Positions 1-7,727 are shown, counted from the first letter of the stretch. The stretch is 64,000 bases of DNA from CAYUAG01 sp046483025 (GCA_046483025.1 JAWODZ010000105.1:10304-74303); one strand, 5' to 3'. Program-made: numbers and translations. Notes: generated by a model from the letters alone, not told the origin.

Positions 1-31
1 GTCACATTTCTCTATAAATTTTGTTAATTTC

Positions 32-64
32 AGACCTCAAAGGTTTTCAAAACCTTTGAGGTCT
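32..64. terminator. Perfect palindrome, probable bidirectional terminator
   Basis: Two 16-base arms (32-47 and 49-64) are perfectly complementary around a single central C. The stem lies about 80 bases beyond the stop of the last gene of the minus-strand sulfur cluster, where an end-of-operon terminator is expected. The flanks are T/A-rich but have no long clean T run, so factor-independent termination is inferred from position and stem strength. Confidence 0.55.
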
Positions 65-145
65 TTATGTCTTATAAGAAGCTTTACCTCTGCGGACAAT
101 GAAGCTTATCTATAGTTTGTACTTAGTGTCATCTCTGCTCTCTGC

Positions 146-1201
146 TTAATCCGGTAATGCCTGATAAAATGCCTTCCAGAAAGGATCCACCCGGGGATGC
201 TGCAGGGGTTTTTGTTTTCCCTTAGAGGAAACCGTCAATCCCTGAGAAGGATTTGTGAGTTCTCCTATCACTGAAGCAGCAATATTTTTATCCTCTAGCG
301 CTTTTACTATATCCTTGGATGTATCCGGTTTGCAGGAAAGAATCAAGGTGCCTTCACTTATAGCTGCATAAGGATCCTTAATACCAAAAAGCTGAGAGAT
401 TTCCTTTACTCCGTCTTCCACAACAATGGCATCTTTATTGATTTGCACACCTAAACCGGCAGCTTGAGCTAATTCATATACACCGCCCCAAATACCTCCT
501 TCAGTCGCATCGTGCATTGCAGTAACTCCCTTATCTCTGACCCCGATACTTACAGCTGTTTTGGCATCGTCAACAACTGACATTTTATAGAATATATTTT
601 GTGATTTTTCAGCGAATTCATTACCGAGACTGGCTGCAATCTTTTCAGGGAACATGGCTGCAAAAATTCCAGAGGATTCTATGGCTGGACCTTTGGTGAT
701 AATCAAGTGATCACCAGGTTGAGCAAGTTTTGGGGTTACATAATCTTCTTTTTCTCCAACAGCTATCACTGTTGCTCCTCCTACCATGGGAAAGTGACAG
801 TTTTCATACCGGGCAGTATGACCGCAGACTATGGCAATTCCGAGCTTTTCACACTGTTCGTGAAATACTTGCCAAATGGTTTCCAGTTCGTCTTCTTTAA
901 TTTCCATGGGAAGATTTAAGTCAATGGAAAGGTAGGTTGGAGTCAGTCCGCTGGTCACCACATCGGAAACCAGAATATGAAGAGCAAACCAGGCTGCTTT
1001 TTCATATCCATATTCCGGAACAATGAATACCGGATCCGTGGTCAGAGCTACTGCCTGATTGCCAATCTCTACAATCCCTACATCGACTCCATTTTGGGGG
1101 GGAACCAGTACTGTATTTCTCTTTTTCCCCAAACGGGGGTAAATTAATTCTTCAAATACTTCCGGGGAAATTTTTCCAATGTCTGGTAGTTTTGCTTTCA
1201 T
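146..1201 (-). CDS. AIR synthase-related protein (HypE/SelD/PurM superfamily)
   Basis: A 351-residue protein with the two-domain AIR-synthase fold, the ATP-binding family of HypE, SelD, ThiL and PurM. The N-terminal ATP-binding part includes TTDPVF and the phosphate loop region near GHTARYEN. The C-terminal domain follows TKGPAIESSG and includes the HDATEGGIWGG segment typical of HypE-like proteins. True HypE ends in a conserved PR-x-C cysteine that is thiocarboxamidated. This protein ends PFWKAFYQALPD without cysteine, so it should not be called HypE. It is the last gene of the sulfur cluster, 24 bases after mnmA. An ATP-dependent activation step in sulfur or selenium metabolism is inferred; the substrate is unknown. 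Confidence 0.8.
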   Translation of the reverse strand: MKAKLPDIGKISPEVFEELIYPRLGKKRNTVLVPPQNGVDVGIVEIGNQAVALTTDPVFIVPEYGYEKAAWFALHILVSDVVTSGLTPTYLSIDLNLPMEIKEDELETIWQVFHEQCEKLGIAIVCGHTARYENCHFPMVGGATVIAVGEKEDYVTPKLAQPGDHLIITKGPAIESSGIFAAMFPEKIAASLGNEFAEKSQNIFYKMSVVDDAKTAVSIGVRDKGVTAMHDATEGGIWGGVYELAQAAGLGVQINKDAIVVEDGVKEISQLFGIKDPYAAISEGTLILSCKPDTSKDIVKALEDKNIAASVIGELTNPSQGLTVSSKGKQKPLQHPRVDPFWKAFYQALPD

Positions 1202-1225
1202 GATTTTTCCTTGTACAAAATTATT

Positions 1226-2296
1226 TCATGTAACCACTTTTTCGATCCAGGCTGAACCCACGACAATATCATTATCATAAAAAACTGCCAGCTGTCCCGG
1301 GGTGATGGCTCTCTGAGGTGTGTCAAACCGAACTTTAATCCGGTTGTTTTCCCTGGGAAAAACCTCAGCCCATTGAGCCTGATGTCTGTATCTGATTTTA
1401 GTTTCAAAACGGGAAGGTTCTTTTATCATTTCCCGGTTTATCCACTGCGGGTCTGATGCCAGAAAGCAGGAGTCATAAAGATCTTCCCTGTCTCCTACCA
1501 CAACTGTGTTGGATTCCGCATCTATACGGGTGACATAAGCTGGTTTCCCGATTGCAATTCCCAATCCTTTACGTTGTCCGATGGTAAACCCTGAGATCCC
1601 GTCGTGGGATCCAATCCTTTGACCTTCCTCATTGATAATGAGTCCTTTCGGGGGGTTCTCTTTTCCCAGCTGTCTTTTAATGAAAGCATCTAAATTTCCA
1701 TCCGGAACAAAGCAAACTTCCTGGCTTTCATCTTTCTCATGAACCGGCAGATTGAGTTTACGGGCAAGATCTCGGATCTCAGATTTTGCATAGGAGCCCA
1801 AGGGGAATAAAGCTCTCTGCAGATCAGTTTTGTTCAGGCGAGCGAGAAAGTAGGATTGATCTTTTCTTTTTTCTTTGCTTCTTTTTAATACTTTTGTCTT
1901 GAATTCTTCTGAGTCTTCCAAAATGACATAATGACCGGTAGCTATACATTGAGCGTTTAATTCATCCGCCTTTTTCAGTAAGATATCAAATTTTATTTTT
2001 TTATTGCAGACCACACAGGGATTTGGGGTCCTGCCCTTCAGGTAATCTGAGACAAAATAATCCACGATTTCTTTTTTAAAAATTTTTTCCAGAGAAAGTA
2101 TATGATGGGGTATTTTCAGCTGTTTTGAAACTGCCTGAGCATCCTGAAGATCTTTTTCTGAGCAGCAGCGATTTTCATGTCCCCAGAATTGCATACTTAC
2201 TCCAATTACTTCATATCCCTGGTTTTTTAAAATGGCAGCGGCAACAGAAGAGTCCACTCCTCCGCTCATGGCTGCCAAAACCCGATTGGATTTCAT
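1226..2296 (-). CDS. mnmA: tRNA-specific 2-thiouridylase MnmA
   Basis: MnmA activates wobble U34 of tRNA-Lys, tRNA-Glu and tRNA-Gln with ATP and inserts sulfur to give 2-thiouridine. The 356-residue length is normal. The PP-loop AMSGGVDSSVAA opens the protein, the first catalytic cysteine is in NPCVVCNKK (about residue 98), and the second is in DESQEVCFVPDG (about residue 196). FTIGQRKGLG and the C-terminal beta-barrel complete the family signature. Its start overlaps the larE stop by four bases (ATGA), so the two are probably translationally coupled. TusA and a DsrE-type protein in the same cluster are the expected upstream sulfur carriers. Confidence 0.96.
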   Translation of the reverse strand: MKSNRVLAAMSGGVDSSVAAAILKNQGYEVIGVSMQFWGHENRCCSEKDLQDAQAVSKQLKIPHHILSLEKIFKKEIVDYFVSDYLKGRTPNPCVVCNKKIKFDILLKKADELNAQCIATGHYVILEDSEEFKTKVLKRSKEKRKDQSYFLARLNKTDLQRALFPLGSYAKSEIRDLARKLNLPVHEKDESQEVCFVPDGNLDAFIKRQLGKENPPKGLIINEEGQRIGSHDGISGFTIGQRKGLGIAIGKPAYVTRIDAESNTVVVGDREDLYDSCFLASDPQWINREMIKEPSRFETKIRYRHQAQWAEVFPRENNRIKVRFDTPQRAITPGQLAVFYDNDIVVGSAWIEKVVT

Positions 2297-3144
2297 GTCT
2301 TCTCCGCTGGATAATTTTCTTTCAGAATTTCGTTCATGCTGCCGGTTCGATATCCTTCCAGATCAACTGTTATATATGTATATCCAATTTGCTTAAATTT
2401 TCTAATTATTCTCTCACGTGTATTTTTATTTAATATTTCAGATAGATTATTTTGTTCAACTTCAATCCTTGCAGTTTGCTGATTATGTCGCACTCGGACT
2501 TGCTTGAAGCCTTTTTCCATAAGAAAATTTTCTGCTTTCTCCACCATCCGAAGGTTCTCTTTATTGATCTCATGGCCGTAAGGGAATCGTGAAGAGAGAC
2601 AAGCATAAGCAGGTTTTTCCCAGGTAGGAAGATCGATCAATTTGGATAATATACGAATTTCTTTTTTAGTCAGACCTACTTGCATAAGAGGGCTTTTTAT
2701 ACCCATTTCCTGTAATGCTTGCAATCCCGGTCTGTAGTCGTTAATATCATCTGCATTTGAACCGTCACACAGATAATCGATATCATATTTCTGAGCTGTT
2801 TTTTTCATTTTAGTAAAGAGTTCTTTTTTACAGAAATAACATCTGTCTTTTGGATTTGTGGAGAAATTGGGATTGGAAAGTTCTTTAGTATTAATAATTT
2901 CGAATTTAATATTATTTTTTTTGACAAAATTTTGAGCTGCTTGAAATTCCCTTTGAGGATAGGTTTCAGATTTGGCAATTACGGTCAATACATTTTCTTT
3001 AAGAATTTTATGTGCTACAGCTAGCAGAAAGGTAGAGTCAACCCCACCAGAAAAGGCAATAGCAACCTTTTTCATACTCTCGAGTAGATTTTCCAAATCT
3101 CGCAGTTTATCACTCATAGATGATGTGTTTTTTTTCTTTGTCAT
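2293..3144 (-). CDS. larE: LarE-type ATP-dependent sacrificial sulfur transferase
   Basis: A 283-residue PP-loop protein of the LarE family. LarE adenylates a carboxylate of the nickel-pincer cofactor precursor and donates sulfur from its own cysteine. Visible signatures are AFSGGVDSTFLL at the N terminus, DRCYFCKKELF near residue 104 and ACLSSRFPYG near residue 176; the cysteine of this last motif matches the sacrificial cysteine of characterised LarE. No larA, larB or larC is in the window, so the acceptor here may be another molecule. Many LarE relatives sit in sulfur-assimilation clusters, as this one does between the Rrf2 regulator and mnmA. Confidence 0.9.
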   Translation of the reverse strand: MTKKKNTSSMSDKLRDLENLLESMKKVAIAFSGGVDSTFLLAVAHKILKENVLTVIAKSETYPQREFQAAQNFVKKNNIKFEIINTKELSNPNFSTNPKDRCYFCKKELFTKMKKTAQKYDIDYLCDGSNADDINDYRPGLQALQEMGIKSPLMQVGLTKKEIRILSKLIDLPTWEKPAYACLSSRFPYGHEINKENLRMVEKAENFLMEKGFKQVRVRHNQQTARIEVEQNNLSEILNKNTRERIIRKFKQIGYTYITVDLEGYRTGSMNEILKENYPAEKT

Positions 3145-3221
3145 AACTTCAGACTTTCTATTAGATAATTATTGTTTAATTATTCATCATGGTTATCAAC
3201 CTGTATACTTGAACACAGTGA

Positions 3222-3650
3222 TTATTCAGATTCAAAATTTTTTTCATACATAACCACCATATCTTTCAAGGTAATTTTTTGTAACGTATCAGAAATCCTT
3301 TCATCTAATGTACACCACACATTTCTGGCAGTACAGGAGTTACTTCGATTGCACATTTCAGGCAGTGGTACACAGTCAACCGGAGCCGTGTTACCTTCCA
3401 GAATTCTCAGTATATCTTTTAAATTAATATTATCCGGGGCTTTGGTCAGTTGATAGCCACCGTGCGGCCCTCTTACAGATCTGATTAATTTTGCCGATTT
3501 CAGTAAAGGTACAATATGTTCAAGATATTTAGTGGTGAGACCCTCAGCATCAGCTATATCTTTTAATAATACAGGCCCCTTTCCGTATTTTAAAGCCAGC
3601 TGAAACATTAACCGCGTTCCGTATCTCCCCTTGGTTGATAATTGCCACAT
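3222..3650 (-). CDS. Rrf2-family transcriptional regulator, IscR-like
   Basis: A 142-residue winged-helix regulator beginning MWQLSTKGRYGTRLM, with the Rrf2 recognition-helix region LTTKYLEHIVPLL and the wing SVRGPHGGYQL. Cysteines C93, C100 and C106 (spacing CX6CX5C, close to the CX5CX5C of IscR) suggest it binds an iron-sulfur cluster and senses cluster or sulfur status; C113 is additional. It sits inside the sulfur cluster, 19 bases after the rhodanese gene, so it should control its own operon. An inverted repeat over the cluster promoter at 7611-7645 is its most likely operator (inference). An AAGGAAA ribosome site precedes the ATG. Confidence 0.9.
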   Translation of the reverse strand: MWQLSTKGRYGTRLMFQLALKYGKGPVLLKDIADAEGLTTKYLEHIVPLLKSAKLIRSVRGPHGGYQLTKAPDNINLKDILRILEGNTAPVDCVPLPEMCNRSNSCTARNVWCTLDERISDTLQKITLKDMVVMYEKNFESE

Positions 3651-3669
3651 TGGATTTCCTTGAAGTTAT

Positions 3670-4134
3670 TTAATTAACATTATTTTCAACAGAACAGACA
3701 GGACATTCCTCTGCTAAAGGATACCCCTTTTCAATCCAGGTATTTATTCCCCCGACAAGATTATATACTTCCTTAAAGCCCAGGTTTTCCATTTTATTTA
3801 AGGTGTTTCCACTCCTATTACCGCTTCTACAATAGATTAAATAGGTCTTGTTTTTATCCAGATCATCCAGGAGTTCAGTGAAATCCGGAGAGTAGTAATC
3901 AATATTTATCGCATCTTGAATATGTCCCTGATCGAACTCAGATTCCGTTCTCACATCGATTATCATAAAATCGTCATTTGTTTTATTATCCTGAATCAAT
4001 TGATAAGCTTCTTCAGCAGACATATCTTTTATTACCTGATTTTCTTTTTCATTCGGATCTGTAATGCAACTACTGGTGAGGAATAAAAGTAATATTACCG
4101 AGGGCATAATTATTTTTGATTTATTTGAAAACAT
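3670..4134 (-). CDS. Rhodanese-domain lipoprotein
   Basis: A 154-residue predicted lipoprotein. The lipobox LTSSC places the lipidated cysteine at residue 23, after a hydrophobic segment of about 15 residues. A single rhodanese domain follows (about residues 38-140), with IDVRTESEFDQGHI and the active-site loop YCRSGNRSG (C102). Single-domain rhodaneses carry sulfane sulfur as a cysteine persulfide. The anchor puts this one outside the cytoplasmic membrane, so it could handle thiosulfate or polysulfide in the periplasm and feed sulfur toward the cytoplasmic relay encoded by its neighbours (inference). It lies 34 bases after nadA. Confidence 0.88.
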   Translation of the reverse strand: MFSNKSKIIMPSVILLLFLTSSCITDPNEKENQVIKDMSAEEAYQLIQDNKTNDDFMIIDVRTESEFDQGHIQDAINIDYYSPDFTELLDDLDKNKTYLIYCRSGNRSGNTLNKMENLGFKEVYNLVGGINTWIEKGYPLAEECPVCSVENNVN

Positions 4135-4168
4135 AAGGACACTCCATATTTTAATTGAAAGTATGTAT

Positions 4169-5068
4169 CTAACTGTATTCCAGCATTAATTGTAGAGCCT
4201 GATTTGCTGAATTAATTATTTCATGGGAAAGATTTATCTCATAGTGGTTGTTTTCCAGAGCAAAATAAACACTTTTTAGGGAGATTTTTTTCATGTTCTG
4301 ACATATTTGGGGAGAACCAGCTGAATAAAATTCTTTTGTCGGATTTTCTCTTTTTAATCTGTCAATCAGACCTTCTTCTGTTCCGATTATGATTCGTTCA
4401 GCCTTAGATTCCCGGGCAAATCTCACCATATCCCCGGTTGATCCAACTTTATCGGCAAGGTCAATAACTTCTTTTCGGCATTCCGGATGTACAATGACAG
4501 GAGCATCGGGGAAATTGTTCTTTGTTGTTAAAACTTCTTCCGGAGTGATTCTGGAATGGACATAACAGAAACCGTCCCAGATTATCAACTTTTTATCAAC
4601 AAAGCGCTGTACCCATTGACCAAGGTTGGTATCAGGAGTAAATATAATCTTATCAGCTTCTATATTTTTCACTACCTCTACAGCATTTGAGGATGTACAG
4701 CAGACATCACTGACTGCTTTAACCTCTGCAGTTGTATTTACATAAGAAACTACTTTTGCTTTCGGATGCTTTTTTTTCAAATCAAGTATATCTTCAGGTG
4801 TGATCATATTAGCCATAGGACATCCGGCATCGATTTCCGGGAGCAGTACTCTTTTTGCTGGAGATAATATTTTTGCTGTTTCTGCCATAAATTTGACCCC
4901 GCAAAAAACAATAGTATCTGCTTCAGTCTCTGCTGCTTTTTGGGCCAGGCCCAGGGAATCACCCAGATAATCGGCAATTTCCTGTATTTCATTTATCTGA
5001 TAGTTATGAACCAACAGTACAGCATTTCTTTTCTTAATCAATTCTTTAATTTTCTTTTGTAATTTCAT
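4169..5068 (-). CDS. nadA: Quinolinate synthase NadA
   Basis: NadA condenses iminoaspartate with dihydroxyacetone phosphate to quinolinate in NAD synthesis and needs a [4Fe-4S] cluster. The 299-residue protein has the three-fold repeated NadA fold. Candidate cluster cysteines are in VFCGVKFMAE, DVCCTSSNAVE and GSPQICQNMKK. Other family motifs are LLVHNYQ, DAGCPMANM and HPECRKEV. It is placed directly after the IscU-like gene, nine bases apart, which fits a client of the cluster-assembly proteins. No nadB or nadC is adjacent. Confidence 0.95.
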   Translation of the reverse strand: MKLQKKIKELIKKRNAVLLVHNYQINEIQEIADYLGDSLGLAQKAAETEADTIVFCGVKFMAETAKILSPAKRVLLPEIDAGCPMANMITPEDILDLKKKHPKAKVVSYVNTTAEVKAVSDVCCTSSNAVEVVKNIEADKIIFTPDTNLGQWVQRFVDKKLIIWDGFCYVHSRITPEEVLTTKNNFPDAPVIVHPECRKEVIDLADKVGSTGDMVRFARESKAERIIIGTEEGLIDRLKRENPTKEFYSAGSPQICQNMKKISLKSVYFALENNHYEINLSHEIINSANQALQLMLEYS

Positions 5069-5077
5069 AGTCTTTAA

Positions 5078-5710
5078 TCATGAAAATTTTATTTTTATAT
5101 CCTTAATATCCCATAACGGCTCAATCTTTTCTTTTATTTCCTCTTTAATATTATTGGCAAATTGATGGTCTTCTGGTAAATTTATTTGTATAGTTACATG
5201 ACCGTCTTTCATTTCAATGTTATCAACAATATCTGTTTTCACAATATCCAGTCCGGTTAAGGGATTCATGACATGCTTGAGTCGTTTTTCTATAATTTCT
5301 GTAGTAGTTGGAGTTTTTTCTTTTATCAATCCTTTTCTCTCTTCATAATCCTTAATGGCTGCCCTTAATCCTTCAACTGCCAGTACCGAACAATGGGCTT
5401 TAATAGGGGGGAGTCCGCCTAAAGCCTTGGAAGCCTGTTTCCAGGTAATTTTTTTTGCTTCCTTAATTGTTTTACCTTTAGCCAATTCTGTGATAATAGA
5501 ACCTGTAGCAATATTTGAGGCACATCCATAGGATCTGAACTTTATATCTTTAATTTTTTTATTTTTATCATCAACTTTTATTTGAACTGATACCATGTCA
5601 CCGCAGGCAGGACTGCCTTCAGTGGCTTTTCCGTCAGGATTATCTATTTCACCTACATTTTGAGGATTTTTAAAATGTTTTAATACTTTTTCACTGTAGG
5701 GAAAGTCCAT
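5078..5710 (-). CDS. IscU/NifU-like Fe-S scaffold fused to a MIP18-type domain
   Basis: The N-terminal part (about residues 1-130) is an IscU/NifU-N scaffold with the three cluster-ligand cysteines C36 (SPACGDM), C63 (YGCASN) and C107 (KAHCSV). Residues about 145-210 look like a MIP18/DUF59 domain, beginning EKRLKHVMNPLTGLDIV; such domains act in Fe-S assembly and transfer. The start is taken as the ATG at 5710 because an AGGAG site lies directly upstream and the scaffold starts MDFPYSEKVL. An upstream in-frame ATG at 5752 would add 14 poorly conserved residues inside the iscS gene. The iscS stop is one base away, so expression is coupled. Confidence 0.9.
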   Translation of the reverse strand: MDFPYSEKVLKHFKNPQNVGEIDNPDGKATEGSPACGDMVSVQIKVDDKNKKIKDIKFRSYGCASNIATGSIITELAKGKTIKEAKKITWKQASKALGGLPPIKAHCSVLAVEGLRAAIKDYEERKGLIKEKTPTTTEIIEKRLKHVMNPLTGLDIVKTDIVDNIEMKDGHVTIQINLPEDHQFANNIKEEIKEKIEPLWDIKDIKIKFS

Positions 5711-5711
5711 A

Positions 5712-6890
5712 TCATATCTCCTTTTTTTTATTTGAAAGAGGACTGATTTCACGCAGGTTTTCTACTACATCTTTTATTTCCTGTACTGCCTTAGTGATGT
5801 CCGCTCTGGTGGTATAACGACTCAGGGTGAATCGTACAGATCCGTGTGCTCTTTCATGATCACCGCCAATACCCAGAATTACGTGACTTGCTTCCAGAGA
5901 ATTACTGAAACAGGCAGAGCCGGTGGAAAGGGCAAATCCTCTCATGTCCATATGCAGGGTAATGGATTCTCCCTCAACCTGATGAAAGGTCAGGTTGGCA
6001 TTCTGGGGAAGGCGGTTTGTCCGTGGTCCGTTGAGGGTTGTATCAGGAATTTCACTAAGAACTTTATCTATTAAATAATCTCGTAATTCCATCAACTTCT
6101 TGTTTTCTTGTGGGGTAACCAGCTCAGCAGCTTTAGCAAATCCAGCTGCACCTGGTATATTTTCTACACCAGCCCTTCGGTTGAATTCCTGAAAGCCTCC
6201 ATCAATCAATTTAAGAATAGGAGTATCTTTTCGGATGTATAATCCACCAATACCTTTGGGTCCATGAATTGTGTGTGCAGAGACAGTGAGAAGATCAATA
6301 TTATATTTATTTACATTAAGGGGTAATCGGGTAAAAGTATGGGTGGCATCTGTATGGAATAAAACTCCTTTGGATTTACATAATTCTCCGATTCTTTCAA
6401 TATTTTGTACGGTTCCAATCTCCTGATTGGCATGCTGAATGGAAACCAACAGGGTAGAATTGGTTATTTTTTCTTCCAGTTCTTTAAGATTAATAAATCC
6501 TTTGTCATCAACTGGTAAATAAGTAATTTTAAAACCTTCTTTTTCCATACGTTTCATGCTGTTAAGAACCGGGAAATCTTCAATAACTGTGGTTATGATA
6601 TGATTTTTATTTTTATGAACAGAGTTCTCAGCCAATCCTTTTATGGCCATATTACCGGATTCTGTACCTCCTGCTGTAAATATGAACTCTTCTGGATTTG
6701 CTGCAATAATCCCCGCTAGTTTTTCTCTAGCCTGTTCCAGTGCTTTTTTTGATCTAATACCCATGGAATATCCGAATTCTGAAGAAGCAACTGCATAGGT
6801 ATCAAAAAAATAAGGTTTCATGACTTCCAGAACTTCTTCATCCATTCTGGTAGCAGAAGAATTATCCAGATATATTGTTTTTTTATTCAT
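5712..6890 (-). CDS. IscS/NifS-family protein lacking the PLP lysine
   Basis: A 392-residue class V aminotransferase-fold protein, full length and collinear with IscS. The mobile-loop cysteine is kept (STGSACFSN), as are the PLP-binding aspartate in HTDAT and GPKGIGG. The lysine that forms the PLP aldimine in IscS (GHK, K206 in E. coli) is threonine here: SAHTIHGPKG, T207. The stacking histidine (H104 in E. coli) aligns with D105 in VIEDFPVL, N155 with Q156, and Q183 with H184. It therefore probably lacks ordinary cysteine desulfurase activity. Archaeoglobus fulgidus IscS, with Asp for this lysine, is a known precedent. It is followed by the IscU-like gene, so a structural or persulfide-handling role in cluster assembly is likely. 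Confidence 0.9.
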   Translation of the reverse strand: MNKKTIYLDNSSATRMDEEVLEVMKPYFFDTYAVASSEFGYSMGIRSKKALEQAREKLAGIIAANPEEFIFTAGGTESGNMAIKGLAENSVHKNKNHIITTVIEDFPVLNSMKRMEKEGFKITYLPVDDKGFINLKELEEKITNSTLLVSIQHANQEIGTVQNIERIGELCKSKGVLFHTDATHTFTRLPLNVNKYNIDLLTVSAHTIHGPKGIGGLYIRKDTPILKLIDGGFQEFNRRAGVENIPGAAGFAKAAELVTPQENKKLMELRDYLIDKVLSEIPDTTLNGPRTNRLPQNANLTFHQVEGESITLHMDMRGFALSTGSACFSNSLEASHVILGIGGDHERAHGSVRFTLSRYTTRADITKAVQEIKDVVENLREISPLSNKKKEI

Positions 6891-6901
6891 GATTTTCCTA
6901 C

Positions 6902-7321
6902 TTAAATAAACAGTGTTAAAGAGGATTCTCTGGCTTCTTTGATATAAGTTCCAACTGCGCAGTAATCTGAGATCAGATCTTCTCGGAGGTCATTTTTACT
7001 GATACCCATAATTTCCATGGTCATATCACAAGCCAGTACTTTCCCACCTAATTCAACATAATTTTGAAAAAGTTGGTCCAGGGATTGAACTCCGGATTTT
7101 TTTATTTTTCTCTTTACAAACCATTTCCCAAAACCGAGAAAATTCATTTTAGATAGAGGACCATTCTCCAGACCGTTTTTCTTTAATCTTTCTAAACCCC
7201 AGAAGGTGAAGAATATGGAAACTTCCATTCCCATTGCCAGAGCCCCGGATCCTATTATAAGAGCACTATAAGTTTTATCCATATCACCGCTGTGCAAAAC
7301 AAGTGTCGCTTTATCTTTCAT
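6902..7321 (-). CDS. DsrE2-type (DsrE/F/H-like) sulfur-relay protein
   Basis: About 139 residues from the ATG at 7321, chosen because an AGGGGGG ribosome site precedes it; the upstream ATG at 7357 would overlap the tusA stop. The protein has the DsrE-like fold, with GSGALAMGMEVSIFFTFWGL and the characteristic LACDMTMEIMGI, whose cysteine is the likely persulfide carrier. DsrE2-type proteins commonly pair with TusA and rhodaneses and transfer sulfane sulfur between carriers. One hydrophobic stretch near residues 20-40 may touch the membrane. It lies between tusA (11-base gap) and the iscS-like gene (11-base gap). Confidence 0.88.
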   Translation of the reverse strand: MKDKATLVLHSGDMDKTYSALIIGSGALAMGMEVSIFFTFWGLERLKKNGLENGPLSKMNFLGFGKWFVKRKIKKSGVQSLDQLFQNYVELGGKVLACDMTMEIMGISKNDLREDLISDYCAVGTYIKEARESSLTLFI

Positions 7322-7332
7322 TTCATCCCCCC

Positions 7333-7554
7333 TTATTTTTTTATTCTGATTTTCCATCCTGCTGGTTCATCTTCTACAGAGAGAAGTTTTAATCCCATGG
7401 CTTCAACAGCCATAGGGATTTCTTTTTTTGAAGCTTCGTGGTCACCGATAATTTCAATAATTTCTCCGGAAGAGGCTTTGTTGATTGCTTTTCTGGTTTC
7501 TACAAGAGGAACAGGACAGGTTTCATTTATACAATTTACTTTTTTGGTTGCCAT
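7333..7554 (-). CDS. tusA: TusA-family sulfur carrier
   Basis: A 73-residue TusA-like protein with the CPxP persulfide motif, here ETCPVPL with the reactive cysteine at residue 13, followed by the short beta-alpha fold to the C-terminal WKIRIKK. The ATG at 7554 is preferred because AAGGAAAA lies directly upstream and the family starts a few residues before the CPxP motif; the ATG at 7611 would add 19 non-family residues. TusA accepts sulfur from a desulfurase or rhodanese and passes it toward MnmA or Fe-S synthesis. This is the first gene of the ten-gene cluster. Confidence 0.92.
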   Translation of the reverse strand: MATKKVNCINETCPVPLVETRKAINKASSGEIIEIIGDHEASKKEIPMAVEAMGLKLLSVEDEPAGWKIRIKK

Positions 7555-7610
7555 TAGTTTTTCCTTATACTTATTTTTGGATCGTTTCATTAACAGAGAA
7601 TTTATTCCCA

Positions 7611-7645
7611 TATTCCCTATTAAAACTATAGGAAATATAGGAAAT
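7611..7645. promoter_or_regulatory. Candidate Rrf2-type operator over the sulfur-cluster promoter
   Basis: An inverted repeat has arms TATTCCCTAT (7611-7620) and ATAGGAAATA (7628-7637), matching at nine of ten positions around a seven-base spacer. A second direct copy of ATAGGAAAT follows at 7637-7645. The right copies cover the -10 element and the left arm lies just past the expected start of transcription, a position suited to repression. The Rrf2-family gene in the same cluster is the obvious candidate regulator (inference). Confidence 0.5.
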
Positions 7646-7662
7646 TTTTTTTAAAATGTCAA
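7634..7662 (-). promoter_or_regulatory. Sigma-70-type promoter of the sulfur cluster
   Basis: Read on the minus strand, TTGACA (7657-7662) and TATATT (7634-7639) are separated by exactly 17 bases, close to the bacterial consensus. The start should fall near 7627, about 70 bases before the tusA ATG. No other strong promoter is visible inside the cluster, where gaps are mostly 1-34 bases and the largest is 77, before larE. Confidence 0.75.
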
Positions 7663-7681
7663 GTTTTTTTGTTTTTTTGCA

Positions 7682-7710
7682 TTGTTTGTTTTAAGAGTTT
7701 TTATTATATT
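7682..7710 (+). promoter_or_regulatory. Possible promoter for tRNA-Pro
   Basis: TTGTTT (7682-7687) and TATATT (7705-7710) are 17 bases apart, and the expected start lies about ten bases before the mature tRNA. It diverges from the sulfur-cluster promoter. The -35 match is moderate. Confidence 0.45.
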
Positions 7711-7727
7711 TACTCCGCAATTTCAAT

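Noticed and set aside
146..1201. Calling the AIR-synthase-like gene hypE or selD
   Set aside because: The C-terminal cysteine of HypE is absent, and the catalytic Cys/Sec-containing N-terminal segment of SelD is not present.
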